A stretch of 14,270 nucleotides of DNA from an uncultured Eubacteriales bacterium (GTDB lineage: Bacteria; Bacillota; Clostridia; UMGS1810), in the NCBI GenBank assembly GCA_900555295.1, contig USKN01000027.1, forward strand, positions 1 to 14,270. The letters are read 5' to 3'. How positions within the stretch are numbered: the stretch's first letter is position 1; each line of letters begins with the position of its first letter. The notes under the pieces are model-generated. The model worked only from the letters and a program-made list of their open reading frames with translations. It was not told the DNA's origin and ran no database searches. Position numbers and translations under genes: made by a program. Below are positions 7,901 through 14,270 of this stretch, piece by piece.

Positions 7901-8346
7901 CCCGTCAAATACGCTTTCGGCACATCGCCGCGCAGGCACGCGCTTAAAGCTATTAAACCGTTATGATATTTTTTTAATGTTTCAATATCCACACGCGGTT
8001 TATAGTACATTCCCTCCGTTTGCGCAACGGTTACTATTTTCATAAGATTTCTGTATCCCTCGTTATTTTGGCATAAAAGCACAAGATGACCGTAATCGGA
8101 GTCAAGATTGCGGTCTTTATCGTATCTCATTCGGGGTGCGGTATACACCTCACATCCGATTATGGGTTTTATTCCGTTTTCAATGCATTTTGTGTAAAAT
8201 TCAAACACCGCATACATATTACCGTGGTCGGTAATTGCAATTTGTTCATATCCGAGCTGTTTTGCTCTTTGTATAAGCTTATCGGGCGGCGCGGCGCCGT
8301 CGAGCAAACTGTACGATGTATGAACGTGCAAATGTGCAAACGGCAT
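4909..8346 (-). CDS. dnaE: DNA polymerase III alpha subunit, DnaE type
   Basis: DnaE is a C-family replicative polymerase; in Bacillota it usually works beside PolC, extending RNA primers. At 1145 residues it is full length. An N-terminal PHP domain (about 1-210) carries HLHVH (5-9), ITDHGN (38-43), GCEVY (64-68), GHLVLL (86-91), SACLRGD (135-141) and ATNDVHY (202-208). The palm holds GPGRGSAAGS (354-363), catalytic Asp396 and Asp398 in PDIDIDF, and Asp548 in KMDFL. The fingers carry FAQYAFNKSHAA (746-757). A helix-hairpin-helix segment (about 828-836), a beta-clamp-binding motif QQSLF (913-917), an OB fold (about 988-1065) and a C-terminal tail ending in NVKIK follow. The ATG at 8346 follows GGAGG by 8 bases, and the gene starts 23 bases after whiA. 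A palindrome covers the start codon. Confidence 0.98.
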   Translation of the reverse strand: MPFAHLHVHTSYSLLDGAAPPDKLIQRAKQLGYEQIAITDHGNMYAVFEFYTKCIENGIKPIIGCEVYTAPRMRYDKDRNLDSDYGHLVLLCQNNEGYRNLMKIVTVAQTEGMYYKPRVDIETLKKYHNGLIALSACLRGDVPKAYLTGGFQQALKKAREFEQIFGRGNFYLEIQDHGMDDEKKVSAALVRLSRETGIPLVATNDVHYINKDDAFLQDVLTCIQTGKNINDEDRLKFFGEEFYLKSEQQMAELFYYAPEAILNTYDIAKRCSVTIDTSQRHVPKIEIKGETNHIDYLKRLCRSGLKSRYGIVTDELKSRLDYELEVIEKMGFADYFLIVYDFVKFAKDNNIFVGPGRGSAAGSLVAYSLNITEIDPIKYGLIFERFLNPERVSMPDIDIDFCYERRDEVRAYVTKKYGADKVAQIITFGTLAARAAVRCVGKALGVNSFTVDKTARAVPEVLHIKLADALAGDKQLKSMYETDYDVKRIIDTAIKLEGFPRNVSTHAAGVIIADAPLNNYTPLQPSDTGLITQYPMDALEKEGLLKMDFLALRNLTVIRDTLKLIKMSNKDGIRQLSDINYSDGKTFDMISRGDTDGVFQLENPGLQSFLRKFKPKSLDDIIITTSIYRPGPMAQIPEFLKNVSNPQNIRYIHPLLKQVTEPTFGAIVYQEQVMEIVRIMAGYSMARADMVRKVMAKKKPELMQKEREVFVNGLTDGDGNVVVPGAVRMGISEKEANEVFDYLASFAQYAFNKSHAACYATLAYQTAYLKCHYPSEYLVALLMSLMGNSYKINKYIKSFSKYGIRLLPPDVNKSRALFSVDGKDVRFGLAALKGVGLKFPNDIETERAQGKFKSFADFLNRMADYGINRRCCETLIKCGAFDSLNKNRRALLLVYDVMLDCALQDAKLISGGQQSLFDAVGEQSGATDSMINEKQTDFTREQKLAFEKEYAGMYLSGHPLEKYRHIVKAYTTDDIYTILDGKNNDGLKVRLCGIISSPEQRRTKSGKMMAVMTLSDFYADIELTVFENTYYKYEYVIQNTSAVMVEATVNVRGENTVSLTAKSITPLESLHISPKFTLYVRIENSKKLDFLLNITQKYRGNNGLCIYFADTQKAIKADDKNSVCICSQIIYELCELFGDENVKIK

Positions 8347-8354
8347 ATATGCCG
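8341..8354. repeat. 14-base perfect palindrome over the dnaE start codon
   Basis: CGGCATATATGCCG is its own reverse complement and lies directly after the GGAGG ribosome site. As RNA it could form a 5-base-pair stem (CGGCA/UGCCG) with a UAUA loop. The AUG would straddle loop and stem, so it might lower or tune initiation on dnaE. It could equally be chance. Confidence 0.45.
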
Positions 8355-8369
8355 CCTCCTTTTTCTTTT

Positions 8370-9332
8370 TTATTTTTGTTCTTCTTTTTTCGCTATCTCC
8401 GCAATTTTTCTCAATCGGTGATTAACTCCCGATTTACCTATCGGCGGGTCGAGCATTTCGCCAAGCTCTTTAAGCGAACTTTCGCGGTTTTCAAGCCGCA
8501 ATATTGCAATTTCTTTTAAATTGTCGGCAAGTTTATCAAACGTACCGCTTTTAATAAGCTTTTTAATGCTTGCAACCTGTGCAACCGACGCGTCAACCGT
8601 TTTGTCCATATTGGCATTTTCGCAGTTTATGGTACGGTTTATGCCGTTGCGCATTTCTTTTAAAATTTTGGCATTGTGAAATTCGGTAAGCGAATTTACG
8701 GCGCCCACTATCGTTAAAACATCGGCTATAATGTCGCTGTTTTTAATATACACAACATATTTTGATTTTCTTTCCACAATACCCGAATTAACCGAAAAGG
8801 TTTTAAGAATACTTTCCAAAAGCTTTGCGGTGCGTTTGCAGGGCGCAGAAAACTCAAGGTGATAATTTTTTTGCGGATTCATAACCGAGCCGCAGGCAAG
8901 AAAAGCGCCTTTTACAAACGCTTTGCGTTCGCTTATTCTAGCAAATAATTTAAGATGCGGTATTTTATCTGTTTTGTCAAAATCGCACCCGGGTTTTATA
9001 AGGCCCAAATTTTCATACAAAAAAATAATTTCGTCGGTATCGTCGCATCTCACTTCATAATATGCGCCTTTTGCCCCCGTTTTATTTATTTTTATATACG
9101 GGTTAATTTTAAGTATTCCGCGCATTATAAAATATATCCGCCGTGCCGCTTTGGCATTTTCGGTTTTAATTTTTAAATCGTAACCCGCGGCGTGTTTTTT
9201 TAATTTGCCCGAATACAGCAAAAATGCCGTCAATTCAGCTTTGGCGCCGTCTGCATCGCATACGGCGCCTTTATTTGAGTTTTTGTAATCTTTTAAAATA
9301 ATTTCGTTTTTAACTGTTGTTGAAAAAGACAT
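8370..9332 (-). CDS. whiA: WhiA, DNA-binding protein with a degenerate homing-endonuclease fold
   Basis: WhiA is a conserved Gram-positive protein: a sporulation transcription factor in Streptomyces, and in Bacillus a factor affecting cell division, chromosome segregation and metabolism. This copy has 320 residues, close to the usual length. The N-terminal region begins MSFSTTVKNEI, the family's conserved opening. A LAGLIDADG-derived segment, KAFVKGAFLACGS (137-149), is followed by a C-terminal helix-turn-helix region (about 284-310) with SLKELGEMLDPPIGKSGVNH. The start is the ATG at 9332, preceded by GGAGAG; the frame extends to a TTG at 9347 that overlaps this site and is unlikely. It lies 30 bases after yvcK and 23 bases before dnaE. 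The HPr/Crh-type gene that often follows whiA is not present. Confidence 0.97.
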   Translation of the reverse strand: MSFSTTVKNEIILKDYKNSNKGAVCDADGAKAELTAFLLYSGKLKKHAAGYDLKIKTENAKAARRIYFIMRGILKINPYIKINKTGAKGAYYEVRCDDTDEIIFLYENLGLIKPGCDFDKTDKIPHLKLFARISERKAFVKGAFLACGSVMNPQKNYHLEFSAPCKRTAKLLESILKTFSVNSGIVERKSKYVVYIKNSDIIADVLTIVGAVNSLTEFHNAKILKEMRNGINRTINCENANMDKTVDASVAQVASIKKLIKSGTFDKLADNLKEIAILRLENRESSLKELGEMLDPPIGKSGVNHRLRKIAEIAKKEEQK

Positions 9333-9362
9333 ATTGCTTCTCTCCAATAAATATAATCGTTA

Positions 9363-10349
9363 TTAACCGGGCAGCGAAAGCAATGTTTCGGCAAGCTTTA
9401 TGTAATCGTGACGCACAACATCGCCGTCAAAATATAATAAATCTTTTTGTATAAGCTTTGTTTTTGTTCCCGTAAATTCGCCGTCATCGGCAATAACGGG
9501 AAATGCGCTTTGCATTTCGTACCGTTTTTTAAATATATCAGGTACTTTTTGCGAATTTGCCAAGCAAAAATCAACGATATTTTCTCCTAAATGATTTTCG
9601 ATAGCCTTTATGTGGCTGTATGCCGTAAAGCCGTCCGTTTCGCCCGGCTGGGTCATAACATTGCACACATACACAATTTTGGCATTGGTATTTTCAAGCG
9701 CGTCTTTCATACCGTCCACAAGCAAATTGGGAATTATGCTTGTATAAAGACTGCCCGGACCCAAAACAATTAAATCGGCGTTATATATTGCATTTATGCA
9801 TTTATCGTTTACCTTTACGTTTTGAGGTGACAGCATTATTTTTTTAATGGGACTTTTATTTTTTAAAACGCATTTGGGTATACTGCATTCGCCGTATACC
9901 ACAGTACCGTTTTCAAGCTCCGCCTTTAAATTTACATTATCGCACGTTACGGGCAAAACATTTCCCGTAACCGCAAGAACGGAACTCATTTTTTCGATTG
10001 CCTTTTCAAAGCTTCCGCTGAGCTCACTCATAGCCGCCAAAAACAAATTGCCGAAACAATACCCCTCCAGCCGTCCCGACGTAAATCTGTATCTGAACAA
10101 ATCACGCATAATAGGCTCGGTATCGGCAAGCGCCGTAAGGCAGTTGCGTATATCGCCGGGTGGCAGTATATGCAAATCTTCACGTATCATACCCGAGTTG
10201 CCGCCGTCGTCGGCAACGGTTACAATTACGTTTATGTTTTGCGTATACAGCTTAACACCCCTAAGCATTGTGGAAAGTCCCGTTCCTCCGCCGACTGCCA
10301 CAACCCTTAAATCCGAAAAGTGTGAAAAATGCAAAAAATCATTTGTCAT
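9363..10349 (-). CDS. yvcK: YvcK/GlmR, gluconeogenesis factor (CofD-like family)
   Basis: YvcK (GlmR) proteins bind UDP-sugars and direct carbon into cell-wall precursors; in B. subtilis they are needed on gluconeogenic carbon sources and support GlmS. The 328-residue product shows the nucleotide-binding glycine-rich start VVAVGGGTGLSTMLRG (16-31), VADDGGNSG (45-53), PPGDIRNCL (63-71), GNLFLAAM (100-107), GPGSLYTSIIPNLL (197-210) and NVMTQPGETDG (230-240). The start is the ATG at 10349, 8 bases after GGAGG; the frame reaches 10367 but would begin over that site. Its place after rapZ and before whiA is the classic conserved order. The neighbours murB and glucokinase fit a role at the branch between sugar metabolism and wall synthesis. 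Confidence 0.97.
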   Translation of the reverse strand: MTNDFLHFSHFSDLRVVAVGGGTGLSTMLRGVKLYTQNINVIVTVADDGGNSGMIREDLHILPPGDIRNCLTALADTEPIMRDLFRYRFTSGRLEGYCFGNLFLAAMSELSGSFEKAIEKMSSVLAVTGNVLPVTCDNVNLKAELENGTVVYGECSIPKCVLKNKSPIKKIMLSPQNVKVNDKCINAIYNADLIVLGPGSLYTSIIPNLLVDGMKDALENTNAKIVYVCNVMTQPGETDGFTAYSHIKAIENHLGENIVDFCLANSQKVPDIFKKRYEMQSAFPVIADDGEFTGTKTKLIQKDLLYFDGDVVRHDYIKLAETLLSLPG

Positions 10350-10386
10350 ACAGTTATCCTCCGCCATAAAAATCTTTTTTTGATGA

Positions 10387-11262
10387 TTATTGCCTTGAAA
10401 TTCTGTCTTTGTTAATATCTCTGTGGTTTATAAATATGTTGTACCCGTTGTTTGCCAAATAATCACCCAAATAGTTTGCAACAGTAACGCTCCTGTGCTT
10501 TCCGCCCGTACAGCCTATGGCTACAATTAAATTTGTTTTTCCCTCTTCTATATAATGAGGCATTAAAAACGTAAACATATCGGTAAGTTTACCCAAAAAC
10601 TTTTGCGTTACGGGCGCATTCTTTACATAATCGGATACTTCCCTGTCAAGCCCCGTTTTTTCTTTAAGCTCGGGTACATAAAACGGGTTTGGCAAAAATC
10701 TTACGTCAAGCACAATGTCAGCGTCAATGGGTATGCCGTATTTAAAACCAAAACTCATAATATTTGCCGTCATAACATTTAACGGATTGTTGGTGGTGTC
10801 AAATATAGATACAATATAATCCCTTAATTGACGCGGTTTCATATTGGATGTATTTACAACATACTTTGCGCGTTTGCGTATGGATTTGAGCATTTCTCGT
10901 TCTTTTTTTATGCCCTCGGTTAAACTGCCGTCAACGCTTAACGGGTGCTTGCGTCTGCTTTCTTTGTAACGCTTAACAAGTATTTCGTTATCGGCGTCCA
11001 AAAACAGTATATCGCATTTGCCGTTTGTGCGTTCAAATTCTTCAAGGGTTTGTTCAAGTTCGTTAAACATTGCGCCTCCGCGCGTATCTATGCCAAACGC
11101 AACCTGTTTTAAATTGGTATCGGCACTTGCACATATCTCGGCAAATTTGCCAAACAGCACGGGAGGCATATTATCAACACAATAATACCCCAGATCTTCA
11201 AAACATTTTATTGCTTCGCTCTTTCCCGCGCCACTCATACCCGTAATAATTACAAATTTCAT
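10387..11262 (-). CDS. rapZ: RapZ/YvcJ nucleotide-binding protein
   Basis: Members are P-loop proteins that bind and hydrolyse nucleotides. In E. coli, RapZ senses glucosamine 6-phosphate and guides RNase E to the small RNA GlmZ; the Gram-positive YvcJ role is less clear. The 291-residue product has Walker A GMSGAGKS (8-15), the conserved GIDTRGG (58-64), a Walker B-like LFLDA (86-90) followed by RYKESRRKHPL (98-108), DVRFLPNPFYVPEL (186-199) and the C-terminal GCTGGKHRSV (250-259). The ATG at 11262 lies 9 bases after GGAGG. A TTG two codons upstream is only 3 bases from that site and is unlikely. No GlmZ-like RNA is apparent in this window. Confidence 0.97.
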   Translation of the reverse strand: MKFVIITGMSGAGKSEAIKCFEDLGYYCVDNMPPVLFGKFAEICASADTNLKQVAFGIDTRGGAMFNELEQTLEEFERTNGKCDILFLDADNEILVKRYKESRRKHPLSVDGSLTEGIKKEREMLKSIRKRAKYVVNTSNMKPRQLRDYIVSIFDTTNNPLNVMTANIMSFGFKYGIPIDADIVLDVRFLPNPFYVPELKEKTGLDREVSDYVKNAPVTQKFLGKLTDMFTFLMPHYIEEGKTNLIVAIGCTGGKHRSVTVANYLGDYLANNGYNIFINHRDINKDRISRQ

Positions 11263-11298
11263 ATGCAAATACCTCCCCGTCGTAAGTTTAAAAAAGTT

Positions 11299-11317
11299 AA
11301 ATACGCATTGCGTATTT
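11299..11317. terminator. Hairpin in the murB-rapZ gap, possible attenuator or weak terminator
   Basis: AAATACGC and GCGTATTT form a perfect 8-base-pair stem with a 3-base loop. In the direction of the genes (minus strand), the stem is followed by AAC and then six T residues, so the U-tract is not directly attached. On the plus strand the stem runs straight into further T residues, a better terminator layout for antisense RNA. It could partly lower read-through into rapZ, block antisense transcription, or mark an mRNA end. Confidence 0.4.
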
Positions 11318-11329
11318 TTTCTTATTTGC

Positions 11330-12238
11330 CTAATTTAATATTTTAACTTCACATTCAAGCTTTACGCCGAATTTATTGTAAACCTCTTTTTTAACAATGT
11401 TAATTACGTTTATAACATCATCAAAACTTGCGTTATTGTAATTTACCACAAAACCGCAATGCTTATCCGATACCATTGCGCCGCCCGATTTAAATCCTCT
11501 AAAGCCCGCGTCGTCTATAAGCTTTGCCGCAAAATAACCCTCGGGGCGCTTAAAGGTACTGCCCGCACTCGGTTTGTCGAGAGGTTGTTTTTCTTTTCGG
11601 CGCGCGTTAAGTTCGTTCATTTTGTTTTTAATATCGATGTAATTACCGCTCAAAAGTTTAATTTTACTTTCCAATATAACATCATTTTCTCCAAAACGTG
11701 ATTTTCTGTATGCAAACTTGTGTTCATCTGCGCAAACGGTGCAAATATTAAGATTTTCGTCTATATATTTTGTTGAAACAACAACGTCTTTCATTTCACC
11801 GCCGTATGCGCCCGCATTCATTACAACAGCACCGCCCAAACTCCCCGGTATTCCCGATGCAAACTCAAAACCCGTAAGATTGGCACCAAGTGCTGCCGCC
11901 GCAATTTTGGCAAGCGTTGCACCCGCCTGTGCCGTAATAAAATTGCCGTCCGTGCTTACATTTGAAAAATTTTTGCCGATATGCATTATAATACCGTTAA
12001 ATCCCAAATCGCTCACAAGCAAATTAGACCCGTTGCCGATTGTAAAAACAGGCGTGCCGGTACTGCGTGCCGTTTTAAGCACCCATAAAATTTCGTCCTC
12101 ATTTTGCGGCGCAACAAAAATTTTTGCGTTTCCGCCTATTTTAAACGAAGTATGGTTTTTCATCGGTTCATTTTCAAGTATATTTTGAGCATTTATGTTT
12201 TTCTTAAGTTCGTCTGTCACAAACCGAAAATCCGACAT
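11330..12238 (-). CDS. murB: UDP-N-acetylenolpyruvoylglucosamine reductase
   Basis: MurB is the FAD enzyme that uses NADPH to make UDP-N-acetylmuramic acid, the second committed step of peptidoglycan synthesis. The 302 residues match the Gram-positive type II enzymes. Visible are NHTSFKIGG (28-36), the FAD-binding TIGNGSNLLVSDLGF (66-80), GFEFASGIPGSLGGAVVMNAGAYGGE (123-148, an FAD- and substrate-contacting stretch), YRKSRF (177-182), the catalytic-serine motif SAGSTFKRP (224-232, with Ser227 as the likely proton donor) and a C-terminal Glu in LECEVKIL (294-301). The start is the ATG at 12238, preceded by GGAG; the frame opens further to 12250 across that site. It lies 23 bases after the ROK gene. 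The 67-base gap to rapZ is the longest inside this operon and holds a hairpin. Confidence 0.98.
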   Translation of the reverse strand: MSDFRFVTDELKKNINAQNILENEPMKNHTSFKIGGNAKIFVAPQNEDEILWVLKTARSTGTPVFTIGNGSNLLVSDLGFNGIIMHIGKNFSNVSTDGNFITAQAGATLAKIAAAALGANLTGFEFASGIPGSLGGAVVMNAGAYGGEMKDVVVSTKYIDENLNICTVCADEHKFAYRKSRFGENDVILESKIKLLSGNYIDIKNKMNELNARRKEKQPLDKPSAGSTFKRPEGYFAAKLIDDAGFRGFKSGGAMVSDKHCGFVVNYNNASFDDVINVINIVKKEVYNKFGVKLECEVKILN

Positions 12239-12261
12239 ATTAATCTCCATTCAATACTTTT

Positions 12262-13206
12262 TTATTTTGCCAAAAGCGCCGCGCCTATTATACCTGCATC
12301 GTTGCCGAGTTTGGCAATAACAATTTTACTTGTGTTTACAAGCCCTCCGCCGTAAACTTTGTCCTCAACATATTTTTTTACAGGAGTTAAAAGGTTATCT
12401 CCCTCTTTGCTTATTCCTCCGCCTATTGCAACATATTCGGGCTGAAATGTATTTATAATGTTAACAATGCCCTCCGACACGTTTTTTATGTAATTGTCAA
12501 CTACCTCTTTACCTGCCTCATCACCCTCGCGCATTGCGTCAAACGCTGTTTTGCCGCTTGCTTTGCCGTTTTCTTTTATTTTGCGTGCCACAGCGGAATC
12601 GGGGTACTTTTTGCCTGCTCTTTCGGTATCTCTTACAAGCGCGGTTGCCGACGCATAAGCTTCCCAGCATCCGTTTCTTCCGCAGGTACAAGGCTCGCCG
12701 TCAACCTTTATAACGGTGTGTCCGAGTTCGCCCGCAATACCGTTTGATCCTGTAAACAGCTTTTTGTTTAAAATAATTCCTCCGCCTACTCCCGTACCGA
12801 GTGTTATTGCAACAAAGTTTTCAACACTGTCGTCACCAAGTGCAAAATATTCGCCGAGTGCGGCGCAGTTTGCATCGTTTCCTATATAAATGGGTTTATC
12901 GTAATATTTTTTAAGTTCGTCGCACAGCGGTGCATTTTTTAAATTAATATTGTTTGCGTAAATTACAACGCCGTTTTTATCGTCAATCGAACCGGGACAG
13001 CCCATACCTATAGATTTAATTTCATCAATCGATACATTTGCCTCTTTTAAAGTAACTTCAATAAGTTTTGCTATATCGGCTGCAAGTACGTCATAACCGA
13101 GATGTGCCTGCGTTACGGCGCTTTGTTTGTAAACAATTGTGCCGTCCTCTTTAACAATACCTGCTTTAATTCCCGTTCCTCCGATATCAATTCCCAAATA
13201 ATACAT
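12262..13206 (-). CDS. ROK-family glucokinase
   Basis: This sugar kinase most likely phosphorylates glucose to glucose 6-phosphate with ATP. The 314-residue protein carries the ATP-binding DIGGTGIKAG (7-16), catalytic Asp111 in IGNDANCAALGEY (108-120), the glycine-rich LGTGVGGGI (136-144), the ROK signature ELGH (160-163) and the zinc motif Cys173-x-Cys175-G-x-x-G-Cys180-x-Glu182. The ELGH and CTCGRNGCWE motifs fit bacterial ROK glucokinases and argue against a ROK repressor, since there is no N-terminal helix-turn-helix. Fructose or N-acetylmannosamine as substrate cannot be excluded by eye. The ATG at 13206 lies 9 bases after AAGGAG and 20 bases after hprK. Cotranscription with hprK puts glucose capture by kinase next to the sensor of the PTS carrier. 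Confidence 0.92.
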   Translation of the reverse strand: MYYLGIDIGGTGIKAGIVKEDGTIVYKQSAVTQAHLGYDVLAADIAKLIEVTLKEANVSIDEIKSIGMGCPGSIDDKNGVVIYANNINLKNAPLCDELKKYYDKPIYIGNDANCAALGEYFALGDDSVENFVAITLGTGVGGGIILNKKLFTGSNGIAGELGHTVIKVDGEPCTCGRNGCWEAYASATALVRDTERAGKKYPDSAVARKIKENGKASGKTAFDAMREGDEAGKEVVDNYIKNVSEGIVNIINTFQPEYVAIGGGISKEGDNLLTPVKKYVEDKVYGGGLVNTSKIVIAKLGNDAGIIGAALLAK

Positions 13207-13226
13207 ATTTTTATTCTCCTTTTACG

Positions 13227-14162
13227 TTAATTGTTTTCCATTTCGTTTAAAAGTCGATTATTAAGTGCCTCCGCGGCATTATAACCCATTTTTTTCTGGC
13301 GGTTGTTCATAGCCGCAACCTCAACTACAACGGCAAGATTTCTGCCGGGTTTTACAGGTACGGTAAGCGATGTTATGTCTATACCCAAAATATTGTTGTA
13401 TTCGGTATTAAGTCCGAGCCTGTCGTACATTTTTTTATCCTGCCAAGGCTCCAAATTAATAACCATATCAATTTTTTCGGTGTTTTTAACGGCACCCATA
13501 CCAAATATCATTTTAACATCTATAATTCCTATACCTCTCAATTCCACAAAATGCCTTATAATATCGGGTGCGCTTCCGACTAAAGATTGGTCGGATACAC
13601 GTTTAATTTCAACCGCGTCGTCCGCCACAAGACGGTGTCCTCTTTTTACAAGTTCTATTGCGGTTTCGCTTTTGCCCACTCCGCTGTCGCCAAGCAAAAG
13701 TATACCCTCGCCGTATACCTCCACAAGCACACCGTGCATTGTAACACGCGGTGCAAGCTTAACGTTAAGGTAAGCAATAATTGCACTCACAAATCTTGAG
13801 GTTGACATATTTGTTCTGCAAAATGCAACGTCAAATTTTTTTGCGGCGTCCAAAAGTTCCTCCGGCGGCTGCATATCCCTGGTAATAATTACTGCAGGCA
13901 TTCCGTGTTCAAACAAACGGTTAAAACTTTTTTTTCGCTCGTCGGACGACAGTTTGCTTAAATAAGATATTTCTACCATACCTATAACCTGAATACGGGT
14001 ATTGTCGTAATAATCAAAAAATCCCGCAATCTGAAGTCCCGGACGGTTAACCTCGTTATTAATAATTTTAATTTCTTCGTGATTTTTTGGCCTGTGCAGC
14101 ACCTCGAGCTTAAAATCATTAACAATACTGTCAAAGCTCACGCTAAAAGAATGTTCCTGCAT
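13227..14162 (-). CDS. hprK: HPr kinase/phosphorylase
   Basis: HprK phosphorylates HPr on Ser46 when glycolytic intermediates are high and reverses this when phosphate is high, so it controls catabolite repression and PTS uptake in Gram-positive bacteria. The 311 residues match the family. An N-terminal domain (about 1-130) is followed by TMHGVLVEVYG (141-151, with conserved His143), Walker A GDSGVGKS (158-165), ADDAVEI (180-186, catalytic Asp region), the signature LRGIGIIDV (208-216) and the C-terminal VPVKPGRN (268-275). The ATG at 14162 lies 9 bases after GAGGTG. The frame extends to a GTG at 14174 that sits inside that site and is rejected. It is the first gene after a good promoter and so leads the long operon. 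No HPr gene is in the window, so the substrate is encoded elsewhere. Confidence 0.98.
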   Translation of the reverse strand: MQEHSFSVSFDSIVNDFKLEVLHRPKNHEEIKIINNEVNRPGLQIAGFFDYYDNTRIQVIGMVEISYLSKLSSDERKKSFNRLFEHGMPAVIITRDMQPPEELLDAAKKFDVAFCRTNMSTSRFVSAIIAYLNVKLAPRVTMHGVLVEVYGEGILLLGDSGVGKSETAIELVKRGHRLVADDAVEIKRVSDQSLVGSAPDIIRHFVELRGIGIIDVKMIFGMGAVKNTEKIDMVINLEPWQDKKMYDRLGLNTEYNNILGIDITSLTVPVKPGRNLAVVVEVAAMNNRQKKMGYNAAEALNNRLLNEMENN

Positions 14163-14212
14163 AAAACATACCACCTCTGTAATAAATTGTAAACCTTGCT
14201 ATACTACATATT

Positions 14213-14241
14213 ATTATACACTACTTTATACTTTTTTACAA
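14213..14241 (-). promoter_or_regulatory. Sigma-A-type promoter of the hprK operon
   Basis: A perfect -10 TATAAT (14213-14218) and a -35 TTGTAA (14236-14241, four of six matches) are separated by exactly 17 bases in very AT-rich DNA. Transcription would begin near 14206, giving a leader of about 44 bases with the GAGGTG ribosome site. I see no convincing catabolite-response (cre) site. The 29 bases beyond, to the window edge, hold nothing I can name. Confidence 0.7.
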
Positions 14242-14270
14242 TAGCTTACCGCATTATATTTAAACATTTT

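Noticed and set aside
14226..14267. Thirteen-codon ORF on the minus strand upstream of hprK.
   Set aside because: It overlaps the -35 of the hprK promoter, has no visible ribosome site within the window and resembles nothing known.
1..14270. CRISPR, insertion sequences, phage genes, tRNA or rRNA, riboswitches.
   Set aside because: Reading both strands, I saw no regular repeat array, transposase, integrase, cloverleaf or recognisable riboswitch core. Gaps between genes are all short (at most 112 bases).

Overview
The window is an AT-rich stretch of bacterial chromosome that reads as Bacillota, most likely class Clostridia. The evidence is the strong AGGAGG-type ribosome sites, a low-GC codon style, and the presence of HPr kinase, a ROK glucokinase, YvcK, RapZ (YvcJ) and WhiA together. 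All genes I can support (eleven, counting one small ORF and one partial gene) lie on the minus strand, so the region is read from high to low coordinates. I see no mobile element, CRISPR array, tRNA, rRNA or pseudogene. Large plus-strand open frames exist but are antisense shadows of real genes.

Region A (14241 to 4909) appears to be one long transcription unit starting at a good sigma-A promoter (-10 at 14213-14218, -35 at 14236-14241). The order is hprK, ROK glucokinase, murB, rapZ, yvcK, whiA, dnaE, with gaps of about 20-70 bases. It joins carbon-state sensing (HprK, glucokinase, YvcK) with cell-wall precursor synthesis (MurB, RapZ/YvcJ), a division/growth regulator (WhiA) and replication (DnaE). 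This resembles a gene neighbourhood I recall from clostridia. The HPr/Crh-type gene that often follows whiA is absent here.

Region B (4892 to 1) begins in a 112-base gap holding two copies of an extended -10 element. Its first gene encodes TRAP, the tryptophan-activated RNA-binding attenuation protein (mtrB). It is followed by ATP-dependent phosphofructokinase (pfkA), an unrecognised 57-residue two-helix membrane protein, valyl-tRNA synthetase (valS), and the N-terminal 239 residues of folylpolyglutamate/dihydrofolate synthase (folC), cut by the window edge. No trp biosynthesis gene is visible.

Most of the window is ordinary housekeeping. The part most worth a second look is the TRAP gene: its location between dnaE and pfkA, its tandem promoter-like elements, an out-of-frame mini-ORF with a Trp codon overlapping its start, and substitutions in the RNA-binding KKR motif. 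Together these suggest a TRAP whose targets may differ from those of Bacillus. I did not find a clearly new multi-gene system.
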